Assembly (NCBI GenBank): GCA_913046825.1
Contig: CAJWTF010000129.1
Span: 1 to 11,050, forward strand
Length of the DNA: 11,050 bases
Reading direction: 5' to 3'
Source of the DNA: an uncultured Rickettsiales bacterium
Lineage (GTDB): Bacteria > Pseudomonadota > Alphaproteobacteria > UBA8366
The notes beneath the pieces were generated by a model that did no database searches, was not told the DNA's origin, and saw only the letters and a list, made by a program, of their open reading frames with translations. Position 1 is the stretch's first letter, and each line of letters begins with the position of its first letter. The translations under genes were made by a program, and so were the position numbers. Of the stretch, positions 6,716-11,050 are shown piece by piece.

Positions 6716-7912
6716 TTAAATAACGGTACGCATTTTGAAGTCGGCGATTTGATTCGACGAGTAGCCAAACTCCTCAAGGATTTCATCCGTGTGTTCACCA
6801 CGCATCGGCGGACCAACTTCCAATTTACTGGGTGTACGAGACATCTTAATCGCTTGCGCCACCAATTCGATATCTTCGTCACGATCGGGCGAGTAAACCG
6901 ACTCAGCCGCACCTAGGTGTTTGATCTGCGGATCGTCGAATACTTGATCGATGCTGTAGATCGGTCCACAAGGCACACCGGCTTCGTTCAGCATATCGAC
7001 CCAGGTTTGCGAGTCTTTGGATTTGATAATCGCGTTGATTTCCGCATTGAGCGCATCGCGGTTTTTCGACCGCGCGGCACCGTCCGCGTAGTCTGGATTG
7101 GTGATCAATTGCTCAGCGTCAACCGCCTTGCAAAAACGTTCGTAAATCGCTTGGCCCGCGGATGCGATGTTGATGTGTCCGTCAGTAGTCTGGAAGACGC
7201 CAGTGGGTATACTGGTCGGGTGATTGTTGCCAGCCTGCGGCGCAACTTCTTGCTCTACTGTCCAACGGGCCGCCTGGAAATCGAGCATAAAGACCTGCGA
7301 CTGCAGCAGAGAGCTCTGCACCCATTGCCCTTTTCCGGATTGTTCACGTTCCAGCAGCGCAATCATGATCCCTTGTGCCGCGAACAAGCCGGCACACAAA
7401 TCGGCAATTGGAATACCGACACGCATCGGACCTTCCCCGGGTACCCCCGTAATCGACATAAGACCACCCATTCCTTGCGCGATCTGATCGAATCCTGGTC
7501 GGCCCTTATAAGGCCCATCCTGTCCAAACCCCGAAATACTGGCATAGACTAATCCCGGATTGATCTTGGAGAGACTGTCGTAATCGATCCCCAAGCGGTT
7601 CTTCACGTCGGGTCGGTAATTTTCGACAATAACATCCGTCTTCTCGATCAGCTTCTTGAGTATCGCGACGCCGTCCGGATCTTTCAGATTGAGCGTGATG
7701 CTGCGCTTGTTGCGATGCAGGTTCTGGAAATCCGGGCCGCTACGTGGTCCCCCAAGAGCACCCTTCCCTTCTAATTCCGCCGGCATCTCAATCTTGATAA
7801 CATTGGCGCCCCAATCGGCCAATTGTCTAACACAGGTAGGTCCGGCACGAACACGGGTCAAATCGAGTACGGTATAGCGCGTCAAGGCGCTGGACGCAGG
7901 TTGATGCGGCAT
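6716..7912 (-). CDS. Class III CoA-transferase, CaiB/BaiF family
   Basis: This 398-residue enzyme transfers CoA between carboxylic acids, as in formyl-CoA transferase, carnitine CoA-transferase CaiB and succinyl-CoA:acid CoA-transferases. The N-terminal CoA-binding region shows YTVLDLTRVRAGP (13-25), LADWGANVIKIE (31-42), and HRNKRSITLNLKDPDG (66-81). The block VIVENYRPDVKNRLGIDY (94-111) and the SGFGQDGPY signature (127-135) follow. The likely catalytic aspartate is D142 in GFDQIAQGMGG, matching the position of Asp169 in formyl-CoA transferase. The C-terminal GVPCGPIYSIDQVFDDPQI block, where this family joins its two lobes, is intact. GAGAGGA at 7916-7922 lies just before the ATG at 7910-7912. 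It is the first gene of the three-gene cluster and is separated from typA by 82 bases in which I see no clear promoter or terminator. Its probable role is activation of a carboxylate to a CoA thioester for the next enzyme. The substrate is not identifiable. Confidence 0.95.
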   Translation of the reverse strand: MPHQPASSALTRYTVLDLTRVRAGPTCVRQLADWGANVIKIEMPAELEGKGALGGPRSGPDFQNLHRNKRSITLNLKDPDGVAILKKLIEKTDVIVENYRPDVKNRLGIDYDSLSKINPGLVYASISGFGQDGPYKGRPGFDQIAQGMGGLMSITGVPGEGPMRVGIPIADLCAGLFAAQGIMIALLEREQSGKGQWVQSSLLQSQVFMLDFQAARWTVEQEVAPQAGNNHPTSIPTGVFQTTDGHINIASAGQAIYERFCKAVDAEQLITNPDYADGAARSKNRDALNAEINAIIKSKDSQTWVDMLNEAGVPCGPIYSIDQVFDDPQIKHLGAAESVYSPDRDEDIELVAQAIKMSRTPSKLEVGPPMRGEHTDEILEEFGYSSNQIADFKMRTVI

Positions 7913-7994
7913 GTTTCCTCTCGGTGTAAACTTCAGACAGACCTATTGGCCCTCAGCGGGATTATTTAACGACACATCTAGCGCGAATACTGCG

Positions 7995-9815
7995 TTAAGC
8001 GACCGCGCTTTTCGAAGCACGCTTGCGTTCGTGCGGATCGAGATAGCGTTTGCGCAACCGGATCGAATGCGGCGTCACTTCGACCAGCTCGTCGTCCTCG
8101 ATATAGGCGAGAGCTTTCTCCAGCGTTTTCCGCTGCGGAGGCGTCAAATCCACCGAGTCCTCCTTGCCCGATGCCCGGAAGTTCGTAAGCTGCTTCGCCT
8201 TCAAAGGGTTAACATCCAGGTCATCCCCTTTGTTGTGCTCACCGATAACCATACCGCAATACACGGGCTCGCCGGGTCCGATAAACAACGCTCCGCGTTC
8301 TTCGAGGTTCCAGAGAGCGTATGGCACTGTCTTCCCGGTCTCGCGCGAGACAATTGTGCCGACCCGCCGCCCTTCGATATCGCCCCTATAAGGCGCGTAG
8401 CCGTGAAAGAGGCGGTTCAAAACGCCCGTTCCTCGGGTGTCGGTCATGAATTCGCCGTGATAGCCGATCAGGCTGCGTGTCGGCGCGTGGAAAACCAATC
8501 TTTGCTTCCCACCACCCGAGGGGCGCATCTCGATCAATTCGCCGCGCCGGGCACCCAGCTTCTCGACGACAGGGCCCGAAAATTCTTCGTCCACATCAAT
8601 GACGATTTCTTCGATGGGCTCCATCGTTTTGCCGGTTTCCTCATCTTTCTGGAACAGAACCCGTGGACGGCTAATCGATAGCTCGTAGCCTTCGCGGCGC
8701 ATTTCCTCGATCAGAACGGCTAATTGTAGCTCACCACGCCCGGAGACCTCGAATGCGCCTTGATCCGGAGTTTCGGTAATTTTGAGTGCAACATTGCCTT
8801 CTGCTTCGCGCATCAGGCGGTCACGGATCATCCGAGAAGTGACTTTGTCACCTTCTCGTCCGGCAAGTGGCGAATCGTTCACCGCGAATGTCATCGCAAG
8901 AGTTGGCGGATCAATCGGATCGGCAGCGATCGGTGCCTCGACCGCCAGGTCACAAAGTGTATCGGCGACCGTGGCTTCTTTAAACCCGGCGATGGCAACA
9001 ATATCACCAGCGGATGCTGATCCTACCGGCACCCGCTCCAACCCGCGAAACGCCAAAAGTTTTGTGACGCGAGCCTGCTCAAGTTCCGTTCCCTCTCGCG
9101 ATAACGCTTTGATCGTTGTATTGGAGTTGATGGTACCGGACTCAATCCGCCCCGTCAGAACGCGCCCAAGGTAAGGGTCAGCCTCCAATATGGTCGCGAG
9201 CATTTGAAATTTGCCATTGATGACCACGGACGGCGCCGGCACATATTCCACAATTAGATCGAACAGCGGCGTCATATCCGTGCGCTCGCCGTCGGGCTCA
9301 CTTGCGGCCCAACCTTCCTTCGCTGAGGAGAAGAGGATCGGAAAATCCAACTGCTCCTCATTCGCATCCAAGGCTGAAAACAAATCGAATGTCTCGTCAT
9401 GCACTTCATGCGCGCGGGCTTCGGGCTTATCCACCTTATTGACGAGGACGATCGGCCGCAGCCCAAGGCTCAACGCCTTGCCGACCACGAATTTCGTTTG
9501 CGGCATCGGTCCTTCGGCCGCATCGACCAACACCACAACGCCGTCGACCATGCTGAGGATACGCTCAACCTCACCGCCGAAATCCGCATGTCCGGGCGTG
9601 TCGACGATATTGATGCGCACACCCTTCCATTCAACCGAAGTGCATTTTGCCAAAATTGTGATCCCGCGCTCGCGCTCCTGATCGTTACTGTCCATTGCGC
9701 GCTCAGCCACACGTTGATTGTCGCGAATGTTTCCGCTTTGCCTCAACAAACAATCCACCAAAGTCGTTTTCCCGTGGTCCACATGGGCAATGATCGCGAC
9801 GTTCCGAAGGTCCAT
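7995..9815 (-). CDS. typA: Ribosome-associated translational GTPase TypA/BipA
   Basis: This is a 606-residue GTPase of the elongation-factor superfamily, close to the usual BipA length of about 607. It binds ribosomes and helps 50S assembly and stress adaptation. All G motifs are present: G1 AHVDHGKT (10-17), G2 RGITI (50-54), G3 DTPGH (72-76) and G4 NKVD (126-129). The EF-G-like domains III and V follow, including GRGELQLAVLIEEMRREG and the RRG block, and then the TypA-specific C-terminal domain, with GYHGEFMTDTRGTGVLNRLF (read in the C-terminal third) as a diagnostic block. I chose the ATG at 9813-9815, giving MDLRNVAIIAHVDHGK. The TTG one codon upstream is possible but less likely. The ribosome binding site is weak (AGAAAGA). 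A sigma-70-type promoter candidate lies at 9854-9881. It is not functionally linked to the catabolic genes downstream. Confidence 0.98.
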   Translation of the reverse strand: MDLRNVAIIAHVDHGKTTLVDCLLRQSGNIRDNQRVAERAMDSNDQERERGITILAKCTSVEWKGVRINIVDTPGHADFGGEVERILSMVDGVVVLVDAAEGPMPQTKFVVGKALSLGLRPIVLVNKVDKPEARAHEVHDETFDLFSALDANEEQLDFPILFSSAKEGWAASEPDGERTDMTPLFDLIVEYVPAPSVVINGKFQMLATILEADPYLGRVLTGRIESGTINSNTTIKALSREGTELEQARVTKLLAFRGLERVPVGSASAGDIVAIAGFKEATVADTLCDLAVEAPIAADPIDPPTLAMTFAVNDSPLAGREGDKVTSRMIRDRLMREAEGNVALKITETPDQGAFEVSGRGELQLAVLIEEMRREGYELSISRPRVLFQKDEETGKTMEPIEEIVIDVDEEFSGPVVEKLGARRGELIEMRPSGGGKQRLVFHAPTRSLIGYHGEFMTDTRGTGVLNRLFHGYAPYRGDIEGRRVGTIVSRETGKTVPYALWNLEERGALFIGPGEPVYCGMVIGEHNKGDDLDVNPLKAKQLTNFRASGKEDSVDLTPPQRKTLEKALAYIEDDELVEVTPHSIRLRKRYLDPHERKRASKSAVA

Positions 9816-9853
9816 CAAATTCTTTCTATCAACTTAATTTGAGAATGCCGCGC

Positions 9854-9881
9854 ATCATAGGCGGCGCGCAGCTCAAAACAA
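9854..9881 (-). promoter_or_regulatory. Candidate sigma-70 promoter for typA
   Basis: On the minus strand TTGTTT (9881-9876) and TATGAT (9859-9854) are separated by 16 bases, a good match to the sigma-70 consensus. It sits in the 81-base gap between the hlyD-like gene and typA and would give a leader of about 30 bases. This makes typA likely to be transcribed independently of the secretion gene. The -35 box overlaps an inverted repeat. Seen by eye only. Confidence 0.5.
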
Positions 9882-9901
9882 GTAAATGAAACGCTTGTTT
9901 T
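9875..9901 (-). repeat. 8-bp inverted repeat at the end of the hlyD-like gene, possible weak terminator
   Basis: AAAACAAG (9875-9882) is the exact reverse complement of CTTGTTTT (9894-9901), with an 11-base loop. One arm includes the last bases of the hlyD-like gene and the other overlaps the typA -35 box. In the minus-strand RNA the U-rich end is part of the stem, so it resembles a weak, AT-rich terminator rather than a standard one. It could also be an operator or chance. Confidence 0.25.
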
Positions 9902-11050
9902 ACCGCTCGCGCATCGCTTCCTTAAACGACCCCAAAAATGGATCAAGCAAATATTCGATAACGGTCCGTTTACCAGTCCGAATACTCGCCATGATTTGCG
10001 TTCCGGGGAAAACGTCGTATCGTTGGTCTTGCCGCATAAAATATGACCTTTCCGGTTCGATACGAACTTTATAATACGGCTGCCCATCTTCCTCTCGGGT
10101 CAATTTATCAGGACTAATCTGGATAACCTTTCCTAACACGTGACCGAAGCGCTGTAGACTAGGCGAATTCAGTTTTAGGATTGCTTCTTGGCCGACCGTT
10201 ACATATCCGATGTCTTGTGTTGGAAGTTGCGCCTCGACAATCAGCTTATCTTCGCCAGGTACAATATCAATAACCGTGTCTCCCGGTTTAACAACACCAC
10301 CAATAGTCGAAACGTGGATGGACTTCACTAGGCCCGCAACCGGAGCTCTGAGAACCGTGCGCTCAAGACTATCCTGAAATTTCTTCAACCGCTCGCTCAG
10401 CTCATCGATTTCCCGTTGCGCTTCACCAAAACTATTCCTGGCATCTTCACGAAATGCGATTTCGGTCTGCTCCAATCTTGACCTGGCTTCGTTGAAGGCA
10501 GCTTGTGCGCCGGTCAACCCTTCCTTGTCTTCATCAATCTGACTGGTCATTTGCTGCGCATCGCGCAGTAGCTCGATATGATTATAGCGGTTTGTAAGTT
10601 TGTCTTTCAGCAATTCTTCGCTGATCGCAACTTGTTCGTTTAACAACTGCAAGCTTTTACGAGTATTTCCAAGCCTCACCTTAATTTCCCGGACCTCCTG
10701 CCGCCGCTGCGTAATTAGCTCTCTTTGACTAGATATCTCTGCCTTATATCGCTTACGACGTGTTTCGAATAGATTTCTGGTCCGTTGAACGGCATCCAGA
10801 TGCAGCGATGCCAAGGGTTCAGGAATTAAGAGCGATTGCTTCCCAATCGCTTCCGCATGATGTCGGATAGTTTCAATCGACAGGTTTGCCATTCGAACTT
10901 GAAGCTCGTGCAAATCAGCCCCGCTGCGGGTTGTCTCCAATTCGACCACAGGCTGTCCCGCCTCGACCTTATCGCCCTCACTCACCAAGATTGCAGCGAT
11001 TATTCCACCCTCCAAGTGTTGGATTTCCTTGACCTGACTTGCCGGTTTCG
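9900..11050 (-). CDS. HlyD-family membrane fusion protein of a type I secretion system, N-terminus beyond window edge
   Basis: About 382 residues of a periplasmic adaptor that links an inner-membrane ABC exporter to an outer-membrane TolC-like channel. The frame is open to the right edge, so the N-terminal cytoplasmic tail and transmembrane helix lie outside. The visible part begins with the biotinyl-lipoyl-like half motif VKEIQHLEGGII and EGDKVEAGQPVVELE. A long alpha-helical hairpin rich in Leu, Glu, Arg and Gln follows, over roughly the next 200 residues. The second lipoyl half is LRAPVAGLVKSIHVSTIGGVV, then VKPGDTVIDIVPGEDKLIVEAQ and beta-barrel segments. The C-terminus, FPGTQIMASIRTGKRTVIEYL and DPF...ER, is the typical end of PrtE/HlyD adaptors. 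The matching ABC transporter gene probably lies further right, but it is not seen. The exported substrate is unknown. Confidence 0.93.
   Translation of the reverse strand, partial: KPASQVKEIQHLEGGIIAAILVSEGDKVEAGQPVVELETTRSGADLHELQVRMANLSIETIRHHAEAIGKQSLLIPEPLASLHLDAVQRTRNLFETRRKRYKAEISSQRELITQRRQEVREIKVRLGNTRKSLQLLNEQVAISEELLKDKLTNRYNHIELLRDAQQMTSQIDEDKEGLTGAQAAFNEARSRLEQTEIAFREDARNSFGEAQREIDELSERLKKFQDSLERTVLRAPVAGLVKSIHVSTIGGVVKPGDTVIDIVPGEDKLIVEAQLPTQDIGYVTVGQEAILKLNSPSLQRFGHVLGKVIQISPDKLTREEDGQPYYKVRIEPERSYFMRQDQRYDVFPGTQIMASIRTGKRTVIEYLLDPFLGSFKEAMRER

Noticed and set aside
7911..8681. Plus-strand open frame of 256 codons
   Set aside because: It lies opposite typA, whose motifs are unmistakable, and its translation shows no domain.
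9816..9818. TTG as start codon of typA
   Set aside because: The next codon is ATG and gives the usual N-terminus of the family; the TTG adds only one residue.

Overview
The window looks like a piece of an alphaproteobacterial chromosome, probably Rhodospirillales-like. This is inferred from protein style, above all a decayed CheY-like regulator of a kind I remember from that group, and from the mixture of a type I secretion adaptor, TypA and CoA-thioester catabolism genes. No search was run. Coding density is high and nearly all genes lie on the minus strand. The exception is one flavoprotein gene on the plus strand.

Layout from left to right. Positions 1-523 (minus) hold the N-terminal part of a short-chain dehydrogenase/reductase cut by the window edge. 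Positions 654 to about 1471 (minus) hold the remains of a response regulator gene. Its receiver domain lacks its N-terminus and is frameshifted, and its C-terminal helical region continues in the same frame through three TAA codons. Positions 1585-3069 (plus) encode a fumarate-reductase/tricarballylate-dehydrogenase-type FAD protein, with a plausible promoter and strong ribosome binding site. One base after its stop comes the stop of an oppositely oriented family-2 glycosyltransferase-like gene (3071-4231).

Positions 7912 down to 4366 hold a compact three-gene cluster, transcribed in the order class III CoA-transferase (CaiB/BaiF), crotonase-fold protein, M81/MlrC-like metallopeptidase, with gaps of 19 and 12 bases. 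It looks like a catabolic operon in which a carboxylate is made into a CoA thioester, the thioester is remodelled, and an amide or peptide-like bond is hydrolysed. The substrate cannot be read from sequence. The crotonase lacks both glutamates used by canonical enoyl-CoA hydratases, which makes the chemistry of this cluster the most open question in the window.

Upstream of the operon are the translational GTPase gene typA (7995-9815, minus), with a good sigma-70-type promoter candidate, and the C-terminal part of a HlyD-family membrane fusion protein (9900-11050, minus) that runs off the right edge. The secretion gene and the catabolic operon are probably separate transcription units. I found no tRNA, rRNA, CRISPR array, insertion sequence or phage gene.
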